A program made the translations under genes and the position numbers. Shown here in pieces: positions 25,250-34,560 of a stretch of DNA of 64,000 nucleotides. Under the pieces are notes generated by a model. The model did no database searches. It saw only the letters and a program-made list of their open reading frames with translations, and was not told the DNA's origin. The stretch lies in the NCBI GenBank assembly GCA_016872055.1, contig VHBH01000002.1:1-64000 (forward strand). Direction: 5' to 3'. The stretch is from Nitrososphaerota archaeon. GTDB lineage: Archaea > Thermoproteota > Nitrososphaeria > Nitrososphaerales > Nitrosopumilaceae. Position 1 is the first letter of the stretch. Every line of letters begins with the position of its first letter.

Positions 25250-26325
25250 AGTGATTTTATTATTCTAGCCGTGGTTTCTAGGTGTTTTTGCGTTACTTGT
25301 GGCTGTACTGGCAGTGAAAGGACACTTTTTGCAGCCCATTCCGTGTTTAACAGCTTTGTCTTTTGATTGTAATAAGGGGTCTTGTGGACGGGTGTGCCAT
25401 AGTATACTGTAGCTCCAATTCCGTTTTCGTTTAGTGCTTTTGAGATCTTGTCCCTGTTTTTACTAGATACAGTATACAGATACCAGTTTACCTTTTCGTG
25501 CTTTCTTGGTACTGGTAATGTAACATCTGCGCCAGAAAGGAGATCCGTTAAGATTTTGGCGTTCTGTGATCTCCTTTTCAAAAATCCTGCAAGCTTTTTC
25601 ATCTGTACTTTGGCAATTGCTGCATTGATCTCCGGCAACCGCAAGTTCAGGCCCAGAATTCTGGTATCATATCCGTGAACCATCCCATGGTTTCTAATCA
25701 TTAGTAATTTGTCACGAAGCTTTTCGTTTGATGTGGTGATTACTCCGCCTTCGCCAGATGTCATTACTTTGGCGGCATATAGGCTAAAGCAACCAAGTTC
25801 TGAGAATGTGCCTGTTTGTTTTCCGCGGTATGTAGAGCCCATCGACTGGCAGGCATCCTCTATTATTGGAATGTGGCTTTTGGCCGCAATTTCAGATATT
25901 TCGTCAATATATGACACATTTCCATACAGGTGTACTGGGATGATCGCCTTGGTTTTTTTGGTTATTTTTTTCCGCAGGTCTTCAGGATCCATGGTGTAAT
26001 TGTCGCGTGTGATATCTACAAAGACCGGCTTTGCGCCAACAGAAACAACAGAATTTGCGGAGGCAACAAAGGTAAATGAAGGTAATACAACTTCGTCACC
26101 GGATTTCACATCAAGGGCATAAAGGGCAGCTTGTAGTGCGGCAGTACCAGAATTGACAGCAATTGCATATTTTGATTTTACAAAAGAGCGGACCAGTCTT
26201 TCAAATTCCTGGACGTTTGGCCCACCATCCCTAACAGCAGATGTGAGTGCGCCTTTTTTTAGAACGGCGGTGACTTCGGCAATTTCCTCTCTGCCAACGA
26301 GAGGGATGTTCACTGGAACCTTCAT
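25246..26325 (-). CDS. DegT/DnrJ/EryC1/StrS-type aminotransferase
   Basis: PLP enzyme of 359 residues acting on nucleotide-linked keto sugars in most relatives. NSGTAALQAAL near residue 60, EDACQSMGSTYRGKQTG, and the PLP lysine in FSLYAAKVMTSGEGG near 185 are seen, as is NLRLPEINAAI. It would fit surface glycan synthesis, but its partner is the MtrA-like gene (4-base overlap), which leaves its substrate open. Confidence 0.9.
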   Translation of the reverse strand: MKVPVNIPLVGREEIAEVTAVLKKGALTSAVRDGGPNVQEFERLVRSFVKSKYAIAVNSGTAALQAALYALDVKSGDEVVLPSFTFVASANSVVSVGAKPVFVDITRDNYTMDPEDLRKKITKKTKAIIPVHLYGNVSYIDEISEIAAKSHIPIIEDACQSMGSTYRGKQTGTFSELGCFSLYAAKVMTSGEGGVITTSNEKLRDKLLMIRNHGMVHGYDTRILGLNLRLPEINAAIAKVQMKKLAGFLKRRSQNAKILTDLLSGADVTLPVPRKHEKVNWYLYTVSSKNRDKISKALNENGIGATVYYGTPVHKTPYYNQKTKLLNTEWAAKSVLSLPVQPQVTQKHLETTARIIKSL

Positions 26326-26411
26326 GATTTGTCGTTTGACATGGATGCTAATTAAACCTCATTTCATAAATGGACAATTCTTATATCCAAATCACAATTT
26401 TTGGCAATTAC

Positions 26412-26975
26412 ATGTCTCGTCACTTGCAGAAAACAGATCCTGGATACAAGGTATACCTGTACATTTTCTACGTATGTGCTTTTTTGATGTTATCTATTAT
26501 GGCATATGGTACATGGGCAATGCTGACTGAATGGCAGCAAAAGGGTACATATGTGATGGGAGAGGTATTAGTCACCACACACATTCCATTTCCCCATTTT
26601 GCAAAATTAATCACATGGCTTTTCTTTGCGTGTATTATAGGCTGGTATTGCGTTTCAAGAATCGGATGGAAAAAGGTAGTACGACTCTATTCCTGGCGAA
26701 TGTCTCTGTTGCAGCTGATGCTTTTGGGATTTGCAATCATAAGTCTGTATGAAGTATTGTATAATTTCACAGTTCTCAATGCACTGATATCTGCAGGAAC
26801 AGCAAACGGACAAGTGCCAGACATTGACAGGCTAACCATTGCATATCCGGATGTTGAAAGGCCATGGAATTTGATATTTGCCACAAAGATCTTCCTTGTA
26901 GCATTTCTGATTTCAGCTCATGCCTTTTACTTGTCGACTAGACCAAGAAAAACACATGATGAATTAGAAACGTAA
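26412..26975 (+). CDS. four-helix membrane protein, unknown function
   Basis: About 187 residues from the ATG at 26412 (MSRHLQKTDPGYK); an upstream ATG at 26370 gives an unlikely extension into the divergent promoter. Four hydrophobic helices lie near 16-36, 65-83, 100-120 and 160-178. A long loop with GTANGQVPDIDRLTIAYPDVERPWN precedes the last helix and would face one side together with IPFPHFAK. No family recognised. Confidence 0.65.
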   Translation: MSRHLQKTDPGYKVYLYIFYVCAFLMLSIMAYGTWAMLTEWQQKGTYVMGEVLVTTHIPFPHFAKLITWLFFACIIGWYCVSRIGWKKVVRLYSWRMSLLQLMLLGFAIISLYEVLYNFTVLNALISAGTANGQVPDIDRLTIAYPDVERPWNLIFATKIFLVAFLISAHAFYLSTRPRKTHDELET

Positions 26976-27007
26976 CTTTATAGGATTATAATCAAAACCC
27001 AGTACCA

Positions 27008-28045
27008 TTGGATGTAACAAGCAAAGTAGAGCTGGTCTTGCGGCCCCCAACAGAAGAAATAGTTACGCAGGAGGAACTGACAAACCTATTTTCGACAAAT
27101 TCCAAGCCGCGACATTACATAGGATTGGAGATTTCCGGATTTTTGCACCTGGGAAGTCTTATCAGTACTGGATTCAAGATTAATGATTTTATCAAAGCTG
27201 GCGTTGAATGCAATGTCTTTTTGGCAGACTGGCACACGCTAATCAACGACAAACTTGGCGGTAACTGGGATACCATAACCAAAGTATCCCATTACTACGA
27301 GCGTGCATTCAAACTGGTCTGTCCAGGTGTGAATATAATTCGCGGAAGTGAACTGTATGATTCCCACAAGGAATACTGGAAGAACTTTGTGTTATTTACG
27401 AAGCACATGACTCTTGCCAGAACAATGAGGGCAATGACAATCATGGGAAGGTCAGAAAGCGACGAGAAAGTCGACCTCTCAAAATTGTTGTATCCGCCGA
27501 TGCAGGCAGTAGACATCCATACAATAGATGTTGATATAGCGCATGCGGGAATGGACCAGAGAAAAATCCACATGCTGGTCCGAGAAATATTTCCAAAAAT
27601 GAAGTGGAAGGTACCAGTTGCCATCCACCATGGTTTGTTGCCGGGACTGACTGAACCAATAACTACAGATGGAGAAGGCTCAAAAATGTCAAAATCAAAG
27701 CCTGGCTCTGGTGTTTTTATTCATGATTCTGATGATGAAATAAAATCCAAGATAAAAAAGGGGTGGTGCGAGCAGGGAAAGGCAAACAATCCAATATTCC
27801 AAATAGCAAAGCACATCTTGTTCCATGAAATGCCCGAGCTCAGTGTGGAAAGGCCGGAAAAGTTCGGCGGAAATGTAACTTATTCCAATTATTCCCAGAT
27901 GGAATCTGACTTTGGCGCAGGAAAGCTGCACCCAATGGATCTCAAAAATGTTGTAGCGGAAAATCTGGTCAAAATCATAGCGCCAATACGTGACAAGCTA
28001 CAAATGGACGACGACACTCGCGACGCAATAAAAAATTCTGTCTAG
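27008..28045 (+). CDS. tyrS: tyrosyl-tRNA synthetase, archaeal type
   Basis: Charges tRNA-Tyr. 345 residues, TTG start. HIGH-like HLGS in YIGLEISGFLHLGSLI, the AHAGMDQRKIH segment and the KMSKSK signature (near residue 230) are present; the length and sequence fit the archaeal/eukaryal TyrRS, which reads the archaeal C1-G72 identity pair. Its 3' end overlaps cobJ by 4 bases, convergent. Confidence 0.95.
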   Translation: MDVTSKVELVLRPPTEEIVTQEELTNLFSTNSKPRHYIGLEISGFLHLGSLISTGFKINDFIKAGVECNVFLADWHTLINDKLGGNWDTITKVSHYYERAFKLVCPGVNIIRGSELYDSHKEYWKNFVLFTKHMTLARTMRAMTIMGRSESDEKVDLSKLLYPPMQAVDIHTIDVDIAHAGMDQRKIHMLVREIFPKMKWKVPVAIHHGLLPGLTEPITTDGEGSKMSKSKPGSGVFIHDSDDEIKSKIKKGWCEQGKANNPIFQIAKHILFHEMPELSVERPEKFGGNVTYSNYSQMESDFGAGKLHPMDLKNVVAENLVKIIAPIRDKLQMDDDTRDAIKNSV

Positions 28046-28812
28046 CTCTGCAGATTATACTTCGATGTGTATCCTCGCGGATTTATCATCAAGTTCTTGA
28101 AATTATACGTAGAAGAATTGCCGATTATCACGGTACTGATCATGCCTAGCTTGTCTGCATACGATTCCATGTTTTCTAGATCAGTAATTACTATTGTCTG
28201 AGATTCTCTGTATGCGCCCTTTATGATGGCAACTGGCGTGGTCGGCTTTCTGTATTTTAGTAAAAGTTTTCTGGTATCTTGTAGTTGGTGGATTCTTTTT
28301 TTGCTTGATGGATTGTAAATCACAATTACATAGTCGCCATGGGCTGCAGCCTCGACTCGCTTTAATATAATTTCCCATGGTACCAACAAGTCACTCATCG
28401 ATACTACTGCAAAATCTGTCATCAGTGGCGAGCCAATCAAGGAAGCACATGAATTTAGGGCAGACACTCCAGGTACTACCTCTACTTCTAGGCCTGTCTT
28501 TGGATCCCAACCAGCTTCTGCCAGTGTTTCGTAGATTAGGCCTGCCATTCCATAAATTCCTGGGTCTCCACTGCTAACCAGCGATACAATTTTACCAGAG
28601 AGGGCAAGCTCGATGCATTGCTTTGCTCGCTCCACTTCTTGGGTCATAGCATATCGGTGGATCTCTTTTCCCTGAATTAGATCTTCTACCAATCCAACAT
28701 AGGTGTCATAGCCCACTATGGTGTCGCTTTGCTCAATGACTTGTTTTGCGCGAAAAGTCATGTGATCGTGCGCTCCGGGGCCCACGCCAACAATGTAGAG
28801 TTTTCCTGTCAA
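28042..28812 (-). CDS. cobJ: precorrin-3B C17-methyltransferase
   Basis: SAM-dependent ring-contracting methyltransferase of corrin synthesis (CobJ/CbiH), 256 residues. VGVGPGAHDHMT at the N-terminus, SSGDPGIYGMAGL near 80, and YNPSSKKRIHQL are characteristic of CobJ within the tetrapyrrole methylase fold. Anaerobic-type CbiH would be the alternative name. No other cob gene is adjacent. Confidence 0.92.
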   Translation of the reverse strand: MTGKLYIVGVGPGAHDHMTFRAKQVIEQSDTIVGYDTYVGLVEDLIQGKEIHRYAMTQEVERAKQCIELALSGKIVSLVSSGDPGIYGMAGLIYETLAEAGWDPKTGLEVEVVPGVSALNSCASLIGSPLMTDFAVVSMSDLLVPWEIILKRVEAAAHGDYVIVIYNPSSKKRIHQLQDTRKLLLKYRKPTTPVAIIKGAYRESQTIVITDLENMESYADKLGMISTVIIGNSSTYNFKNLMINPRGYTSKYNLQS

Positions 28813-28838
28813 GTGATTTTTTTTTCTAAAATGCTAAT

Positions 28839-30263
28839 TTATCCCTTGTTGGATTTTGGTGACTCTATGATTGGGCAGTTCACAATGTGGTCTTCGCTTT
28901 GCGGCCTAGCAAGTGTGACAAAGACAGAGCCGTCTGATCTTTTGGATTCTATGTCTGAAATTGTCTGCAATGGAATGGCGGACTTAGCGTCCTTCCACTC
29001 TACTATGGAAATTCTGCATACTGGAATGTATCTTTCATCCAGTGCTGAGCTCAACACGCCAGGCTGATATCCAAGCGTTCCTGCACCTTTTACCCCATTT
29101 TTGAACTGGTACATTTCAGATATTACATTTGATGTGGCAATCTTTGCAAGCTTGCCAGACACTGGAACCTTCATTATATCAGCCGGCCCCTTTGGTGTCG
29201 CGTCTGGAATAATATAGTAGGTGATGCGGCCGTCAGGACCCCAAGCCCTATGTGCAACAAATGTCACCTTTTTGGAATCCTTGTTTATCTCCAAGACCTG
29301 AACATTATCCAATGATGTACTGTTTGTAGTCTGGATCTGTCCTCCAGGCCAAATTATCTGTGGAACATTCACTGTAACATTTGTCTTTGTCAGTCTTAGT
29401 CGGGAATCTTTCTCTGCCTTTAGTATGTCTTCTACTGACTGGATTTCTTGTGGCTTTTGGCCTGCTTTCCAGGATACTGTAACCAGACTAGCTAACGGTG
29501 TGTATTCTTTTTGTGCAGGAGTTACACCAAAGACTTCTCCTTGGAATCCATAGATGCCGTCTCCCCTGATTCCGTTTGTGAATGCGTATATGGTATCTTG
29601 AGCTGATGCTGGTGCCCACCTAAGCTTTGGAGCAAACTTGACATTCCAGCCCTGCTTTTGTGTCAGCTTGTCCGATATTGTCTTATTGCTGGAATCTGTA
29701 ATGATATAGCTGATAGAACCTTTGCCGTAGAATCCGTCACGCATTGGAATTGCGACTGGAATGTTTTGGTCTAAGAGTTCTATTTCTTGTTCCTTGATTT
29801 CATATGTTTGCGATATCAGTTCAACTGGCTGTCCACGAATCCATCCATCAACGCTTGTTGTTACTACAAATGGAGTAACACTACGAAATGCAACTGCCGC
29901 ACCCGTAAAGTCGAATGTTCCTGCCTTTTTAGCCTCGATTTCTGTCAGTCCGTAAATTGTATTCCCGTCAACACTCCATGTTGGCTGACCACGGGAATCC
30001 TGGCTTGGAATATGATGTAAAACCAGAACTTCAACTGGATTATTTGCAGTAAATGTCAGAGATCCTGTATAAATGCTGTCGCGGTTTGGCGCGAGTACTA
30101 GTGCGAACTGACCACTTCCACTCCCGGGATCAGCAGATGAGACAAACGTCTTGGTGAAGTGAACCTTGCTTTGAGGTTTTGCAACTGCAAATGGGTCTGA
30201 TACCAAAAACGAGACAGCGAGCGCTGGAATAGCTATTATTGCAAAAATGACAAACTTGTTCAT
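28839..30263 (-). CDS. large secreted protein with repeated modules
   Basis: 474 residues. Signal peptide at 1-28 (ends AVA). The remainder appears to consist of an N-terminal domain (about 35-155) and two related modules (about 165-310 and 330-465), each with an Ala/Trp-Gly- or FAP-type strand, a YxFxNGxxGxGxxGxQxxV element (near 230 and 395) and a conserved VSWK/VEWK-(9-10 residues)-QxxxDIxxxxxD segment. Two C-terminal Cys could pair. No transmembrane tail, so released or loosely surface-bound. Function unknown. Confidence 0.72.
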   Translation of the reverse strand: MNKFVIFAIIAIPALAVSFLVSDPFAVAKPQSKVHFTKTFVSSADPGSGSGQFALVLAPNRDSIYTGSLTFTANNPVEVLVLHHIPSQDSRGQPTWSVDGNTIYGLTEIEAKKAGTFDFTGAAVAFRSVTPFVVTTSVDGWIRGQPVELISQTYEIKEQEIELLDQNIPVAIPMRDGFYGKGSISYIITDSSNKTISDKLTQKQGWNVKFAPKLRWAPASAQDTIYAFTNGIRGDGIYGFQGEVFGVTPAQKEYTPLASLVTVSWKAGQKPQEIQSVEDILKAEKDSRLRLTKTNVTVNVPQIIWPGGQIQTTNSTSLDNVQVLEINKDSKKVTFVAHRAWGPDGRITYYIIPDATPKGPADIMKVPVSGKLAKIATSNVISEMYQFKNGVKGAGTLGYQPGVLSSALDERYIPVCRISIVEWKDAKSAIPLQTISDIESKRSDGSVFVTLARPQSEDHIVNCPIIESPKSNKG

Positions 30264-30299
30264 TGGTATCTTAGATTCTGCAAAGATGTTTAAGCGTTT

Positions 30300-31697
30300 T
30301 TAGCTTCCAAGCTTGAACTCATCATGTAACGCTTGAACGGCAGCTGCACAATCTGAATCCTTGACAACAAAAGCCAGGTTCAGCTCAGATGATCCTTGGG
30401 CAATCATCATTACGTTTGCCTTTCTTTTTGCAACTGAACCAAAGACACGCGATGCGACACCGACTGTTCCGCGCATTCCAGAACCTATCAAAGCTATAAT
30501 GGAAACGTCAGTCGTAACATCAATTTTTTTGATTATCTTTCCTAATAGTTCCATTTCCATTGTGTTCACTGCCTTGTCCAGATCGTTTTTCTTGACCACA
30601 ATAGAAATGCTGGATTCTGACGGGCTCTGGGAAATCATCATTATATTTACGCCTACCTTTGCAAGTGTTGTAAATATTGTAGCTGCAGTTCCAGGTGCGC
30701 CAACCATACTTCCACCACGCATATCGATTAATCCATTATGGCGAATCACGGATACGCACTTGACGGTCTTGTTTGTTTTCTCATCTGGATTTGCAGTGAC
30801 CAGCGTGCCGGGATTATTCACATTAAAGGTGCTTCGAATTCGCATCGGTATCTTTTTTGATAATAATGGCTCAAAGGAGCGTGGGTGGATCTGCTTTGCT
30901 CCAAAAAGAGCCATCTCCATTGCTTCCACATAGGACACCTCTGGGATCACCTTTGCATTTTTGACCATCTTTGGGTCTGCGCTCATCAGGCCGTCAACAT
31001 CGCTCATAAGCCAGACCTCATCTGCTTTTATGCATGATGTAATTATGGTAGCTGTATAGTCAGAACCTCCTCTACCAAACGTTGTGACGTGGCCGTGCTG
31101 GTCAGCCCCTGCAAATCCGCCAATAACTGGAATGAATTTCTTTGATAGTAATGGTTCTAGATTTGTAGAAACACGCAATCTAGTGGTATCCATTAGAGGT
31201 TTTGATTGGCCGAAATTAGAATCTGTGACAATTCCCACCTCTTTTCCTGTCAGTGCAATTGACTTTGTCTTGAGATCCAGTATTGCATGCGATACTATTT
31301 CTATTGATAATCGCTCTCCAAATGAAATAAGATAGTCCAGCGACTGCGGCGTCACCTCGCCTAACAAAATCATCCCGTGCATTAGGCCTTTCAGCTCATC
31401 AAGTATGGATTCCAGTTTTTGGATGAGCGCCTTTCTGATTACGGAATTCGATATTGTGTCCTTTGAAATTTGCAAATGTTGTCTTCTTAATCTTGATAAT
31501 ATGGAGTCTGCCTGTACACGGTTTTCCTTTTTTATTGAATCGGAAATTTCTAGCAGATCATCCGTGGTGTCATTTATTGCAGAGCACACCATCACAATCT
31601 GATTTTTCTTTCCAGTGTTTTGGATGAATTTTGCAACGCCCTTGATGTGTTTAGGTGATGCCAATGAAGTTCCGCCAAACTTGATTACTAATCTCAT
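30300..31697 (-). CDS. lysC: aspartate kinase
   Basis: First enzyme of the aspartate family (threonine, methionine, lysine). 465 residues. KFGGTS at the N-terminus, TFGRGGSDYTATI near 220, and two C-terminal ACT domains (about 310-385 and 395-460) that usually bind feedback amino acids. In archaea with this form threonine is a common effector, but the sensitivity cannot be told here. Lies 35 bases downstream of pcn on the same strand. Confidence 0.95.
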   Translation of the reverse strand: MRLVIKFGGTSLASPKHIKGVAKFIQNTGKKNQIVMVCSAINDTTDDLLEISDSIKKENRVQADSILSRLRRQHLQISKDTISNSVIRKALIQKLESILDELKGLMHGMILLGEVTPQSLDYLISFGERLSIEIVSHAILDLKTKSIALTGKEVGIVTDSNFGQSKPLMDTTRLRVSTNLEPLLSKKFIPVIGGFAGADQHGHVTTFGRGGSDYTATIITSCIKADEVWLMSDVDGLMSADPKMVKNAKVIPEVSYVEAMEMALFGAKQIHPRSFEPLLSKKIPMRIRSTFNVNNPGTLVTANPDEKTNKTVKCVSVIRHNGLIDMRGGSMVGAPGTAATIFTTLAKVGVNIMMISQSPSESSISIVVKKNDLDKAVNTMEMELLGKIIKKIDVTTDVSIIALIGSGMRGTVGVASRVFGSVAKRKANVMMIAQGSSELNLAFVVKDSDCAAAVQALHDEFKLGS

Positions 31698-31731
31698 TGG
31701 ATTCCTCTCCCAAAAATGACTTTTTATGCTT

Positions 31732-32475
31732 TTAACTTTCTACTCGCGGTGCTAGGTAAAAGTGGATTCTACCCATGTTTGCAACCTTGAATTCTATTCT
31801 CAGTGGCTTGGCAGAAGAATACTCGCATACTATAATACCGGTTGCTGCACCCACTGCCTTTACTATCGGATTTAGGTATTCGAGGCTGTATGTACCTGTA
31901 GATTCTACCTTTGATGTTATCTCTGTTAGCTCATCTTGCTGTTTTTGAAGTGATATGAGAACCTCGCCAGAATCGCCTTTTCCAGAAAACTCTGCCTTGG
32001 ACTCGTCTGTCTTGATAGTAAGATAGTCAGATACAACTTGGACATCGCCCAGAATTTTATCAAATAGGGTATTTGCAATACCTATTTTTGCATCATATGG
32101 AATTTTTGGCAGTGGTGTGTCGGTTGCCGAGGATTCGATTAATCTCATTTTGTATTGCTTGTTTTTACCAATTACTATCAATAACATGGAATCTGCTATA
32201 CTAATTTGGATGGAATCTGACTTGTCCGACCTTTTGATCAATTTGGAGAATTCATCAATTCTGACTCCGAACTTTATTGGGCCGTCGCACTCGTATTTTT
32301 CAAACGCCGAGTTTGGCCAGGAAATGTCAATTAGAGCAACATGTGAGGGGTCCATTCCGCGAAAGCTGATTCCTTCAACTGTTGCCTCAAATGTGGCCTC
32401 TTCTACAAGTGTGGAAATGGCAGACAAAATTGCCTTCCATTCATCAGATCCGCTTGTCTTTGCAGAAAACACCAT
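31732..32475 (-). CDS. pcn: DNA polymerase sliding clamp (PCNA)
   Basis: Ring-forming processivity factor, 247 residues. EATFEATVEGISFRGMDPSHVALID is the N-terminal hallmark, and SLEYLNPIVKA and the C-terminal FYLAPRVES lie in the second half. The last gene of a probable rpoL-tfs-pcn operon (40-base gap to tfs). A single PCNA suggests a homotrimer. Confidence 0.95.
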   Translation of the reverse strand: MVFSAKTSGSDEWKAILSAISTLVEEATFEATVEGISFRGMDPSHVALIDISWPNSAFEKYECDGPIKFGVRIDEFSKLIKRSDKSDSIQISIADSMLLIVIGKNKQYKMRLIESSATDTPLPKIPYDAKIGIANTLFDKILGDVQVVSDYLTIKTDESKAEFSGKGDSGEVLISLQKQQDELTEITSKVESTGTYSLEYLNPIVKAVGAATGIIVCEYSSAKPLRIEFKVANMGRIHFYLAPRVES

Positions 32476-32515
32476 TTAGCTATCTGTCTTGCGCTTCCAG
32501 TTAAAGGTTATTTTT

Positions 32516-32812
32516 TTACGAATAGTCACGCCAAGTATGCGCGCATTTTGAACACCGGTAGAATTGTGTTGTTGGTTCATCCGCAGATCTCGTCTGTAGC
32601 ATCCACCAGACTGCTTCATCATTTCCGCACTTTTCACATTCCTTTTTGATTGTTGGTAGTTTCTCTCTTTCATCATCTTCCTCAAATACAGTAAAAGACT
32701 TGTCCATTTCTGCAGAAGATTTTTTTGTTTCAGTTTTGGCAGCTTCGGAATAACCGCATTTTGTGCATGTACCTTTCTTTAACCGCAGATTGCACTTGGG
32801 GCAAAATTGCAT
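32516..32812 (-). CDS. tfs: transcription factor S
   Basis: Cleavage-stimulating factor that rescues stalled RNA polymerase. 98 residues with an N-terminal zinc ribbon (CPKCNLRLKKGTCTKCGY) and a C-terminal one (CEKCGND ... CSKCAHTWR). The catalytic acidic tip SADEP in QTRSADEPTTQFYRC is present. Adjacent to rpoL with no gap. Confidence 0.95.
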   Translation of the reverse strand: MQFCPKCNLRLKKGTCTKCGYSEAAKTETKKSSAEMDKSFTVFEEDDEREKLPTIKKECEKCGNDEAVWWMLQTRSADEPTTQFYRCSKCAHTWRDYS

Positions 32813-33094
32813 CTAAACACCTTTGATTTTAGAGTGGATTAGTGATTTTAGTTCCTGGGCTGATTCTATTGCTGATTTTGTAGCCTTTTCCATTTCCTTT
32901 AGAGGACTGCCCTTGGAGGAATTGATACGCATTCTGTATTCGGCAGTCAGTGGGTGTCTTAGAATTACACCTGCAAACTCGACTTGGCTGTCCTTGAGCA
33001 GCTCGTGCTGGACTATATACAGAGTTCCAATGTCGGTATCCTTCAAAACCAGTTCGGTCTCTTTTTGGGAGGACTTAACTACCTGTACGTTCAA
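32813..33094 (-). CDS. rpoL: RNA polymerase subunit L (Rpb11-like)
   Basis: 93 residues from a TTG at 33094 (LNVQVVKSSQKETEL), the usual length for RpoL. An ATG at 33151 in frame would run into the divergent gene starting at 33139, so TTG is preferred. HPLTAEYRMRI is the family's dimerisation segment that pairs with RpoD. Forms an operon with tfs and pcn. Confidence 0.9.
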   Translation of the reverse strand: MNVQVVKSSQKETELVLKDTDIGTLYIVQHELLKDSQVEFAGVILRHPLTAEYRMRINSSKGSPLKEMEKATKSAIESAQELKSLIHSKIKGV

Positions 33095-33138
33095 TCTATC
33101 GGAAAACCACTTATTGTGGATATAAATCATCGTCAAGC

Positions 33139-33675
33139 ATGGGAAGCGCAACGACCCTCACGGAAATAACATTAACAGTGGACAAGCCTGAATACTCTAT
33201 ATCGGACGATATCGTAATCACGGCATCATTTCAGATCAAGGGCGATTTGCGAGATGCGCTAAACGAGAAAAACTGGACTGAATCCTACAACAAATATGAC
33301 AATTTGTTCAAACTCAAATACGGAATCAAGGTTACCTCCGGCGGATTTAGAAAAAAGGAACTCAAAGACATCGACACTTATCGTAAGGCATCATTTTTCT
33401 GGACTAGAAATCCCAAACTGGTAAACCCAATGAAAGAAAAGCGGGTCTGGGTTCAGGTGGCAAAGAACTTTGAGCCGTTCATCAAGCTAACCGAGGAAGA
33501 AGTAAAATCTGAATTGCTAGACTTTAATGAAAAAATTACAATTAAGGCATCCCAGCTTGGATCAGGCAAACACAAGATAAGTGCAGAGGCTTGGGTGTCT
33601 TGGCAAAAACACCTCTGGACTGACTCGGGCGACGCCAAAGGTTCTTCTAAGGAAATCGAAATAACAGTAAATTAA
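33139..33675 (+). CDS. beta-rich protein, unknown function
   Basis: 178 residues, no signal peptide. The first 30 residues (TLTVDKPEYSISDDIVITASF) look like the start of an Ig-like sandwich; the centre is charged, and the end alternates strands with Trp (EAWVSWQKHLW). No known family or catalytic motif. Divergent from rpoL with only 44 bases between. Confidence 0.65.
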   Translation: MGSATTLTEITLTVDKPEYSISDDIVITASFQIKGDLRDALNEKNWTESYNKYDNLFKLKYGIKVTSGGFRKKELKDIDTYRKASFFWTRNPKLVNPMKEKRVWVQVAKNFEPFIKLTEEEVKSELLDFNEKITIKASQLGSGKHKISAEAWVSWQKHLWTDSGDAKGSSKEIEITVN

Positions 33676-33708
33676 AAAATTATAAACAACAATTCTACCG
33701 TTTACTCA

Positions 33709-33861
33709 ATGGCAAAATATGACGGATTACTAGGTCAACCAGTTTTAGAAATTGAGGAGCCGGATGCAGAAGGTGGAATCACCCTAATTTTTAAAGACAA
33801 TAGATTCCTATTTGTAAAAATTGTTGATGGTAAACTCGAGACCATATCTATACCTGAATAA
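33709..33861 (+). CDS. 50-residue acidic protein
   Basis: From ATG at 33709 to TAA at 33861. Alternating strands (PVLEIEEPDAEGGITLIFKD, FLFVKIVDG, ETISIPE) look like a small beta-fold. 33 bases after the preceding gene, possibly cotranscribed; TATA-like TTATAAAC lies upstream as well. Function unknown. The codon pattern and acidic bias support a real gene. Confidence 0.55.
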   Translation: MAKYDGLLGQPVLEIEEPDAEGGITLIFKDNRFLFVKIVDGKLETISIPE

Positions 33862-33913
33862 ACACCCGAAAAAAGCGCCAATGCTTTATTTTAAACTATT
33901 TGAAAAATGATTC

Positions 33914-34489
33914 ATGAAAAAAATTATTTTCTTTGATCTTGGTGGAGTTTTGTTAAACTGGCAAGATGATTGGTTATACGAGGAAATATCAAAACAGACT
34001 AAAATATCAAAACATAAGATAATACAAGATTTTGAATCTCACATCTCATTACTCTTTACAGGAAAAATTTCTGAGATAGAATTTTGGCAAAAAACAGTTG
34101 GAAATCTAATAATTAATCATAATATTATTTCTGAGACTTTTCAGAAATACGCTAGCCTCAACGAAAATATTCTTGGGCTAGCTAACTATTTGAAAAAATG
34201 TAACCATGAGATAGGTATTCTATCTAATATCACTCCGGAGACAAGAAAGGTTTTACCTGACATTTGGTTCACTAATTTTGATCACGTATATTTTTCCAAT
34301 GAAATTGGTCTAGCTAAACCGGACCCGAAAATTTTCGATTATCTACTTGAAAAACACCAGCATAGTGAGATTTTCCTTATTGACGATAAAAAAGAAAATA
34401 CTGATGTTGCAAAAATGCATGGAATTAATGCAATCCTCTATGATGGACAGGGAGATCTCATTTCACAAATAATTCAAGAAAATCACTAG
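33914..34489 (+). CDS. HAD-family hydrolase
   Basis: Phosphatase-like enzyme of 191 residues. Motif I IFFDLGGVLLNW (nucleophile Asp; the usual second Asp of DxD is Gly, as in a known HAD-IA subgroup), motif II LSNITPE, motif III lysine in GLAKPDPKIF, motif IV IDDKKENTDVA. Substrate unknown. The gene is clearly more AT-rich than its neighbours, hinting at separate ancestry. Confidence 0.85.
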   Translation: MKKIIFFDLGGVLLNWQDDWLYEEISKQTKISKHKIIQDFESHISLLFTGKISEIEFWQKTVGNLIINHNIISETFQKYASLNENILGLANYLKKCNHEIGILSNITPETRKVLPDIWFTNFDHVYFSNEIGLAKPDPKIFDYLLEKHQHSEIFLIDDKKENTDVAKMHGINAILYDGQGDLISQIIQENH

Positions 34490-34560
34490 AAACCTAAGGT
34501 TTCAAAAAATATATCAGAATAATTCTTATTATGACAATTTCATATTTGTGTAATTATCTA

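Noticed and set aside
30361-30933. 190-codon plus-strand frame inside aspartate kinase
   Set aside because: Antisense to the conserved ACT-domain region; no start context and no family likeness.
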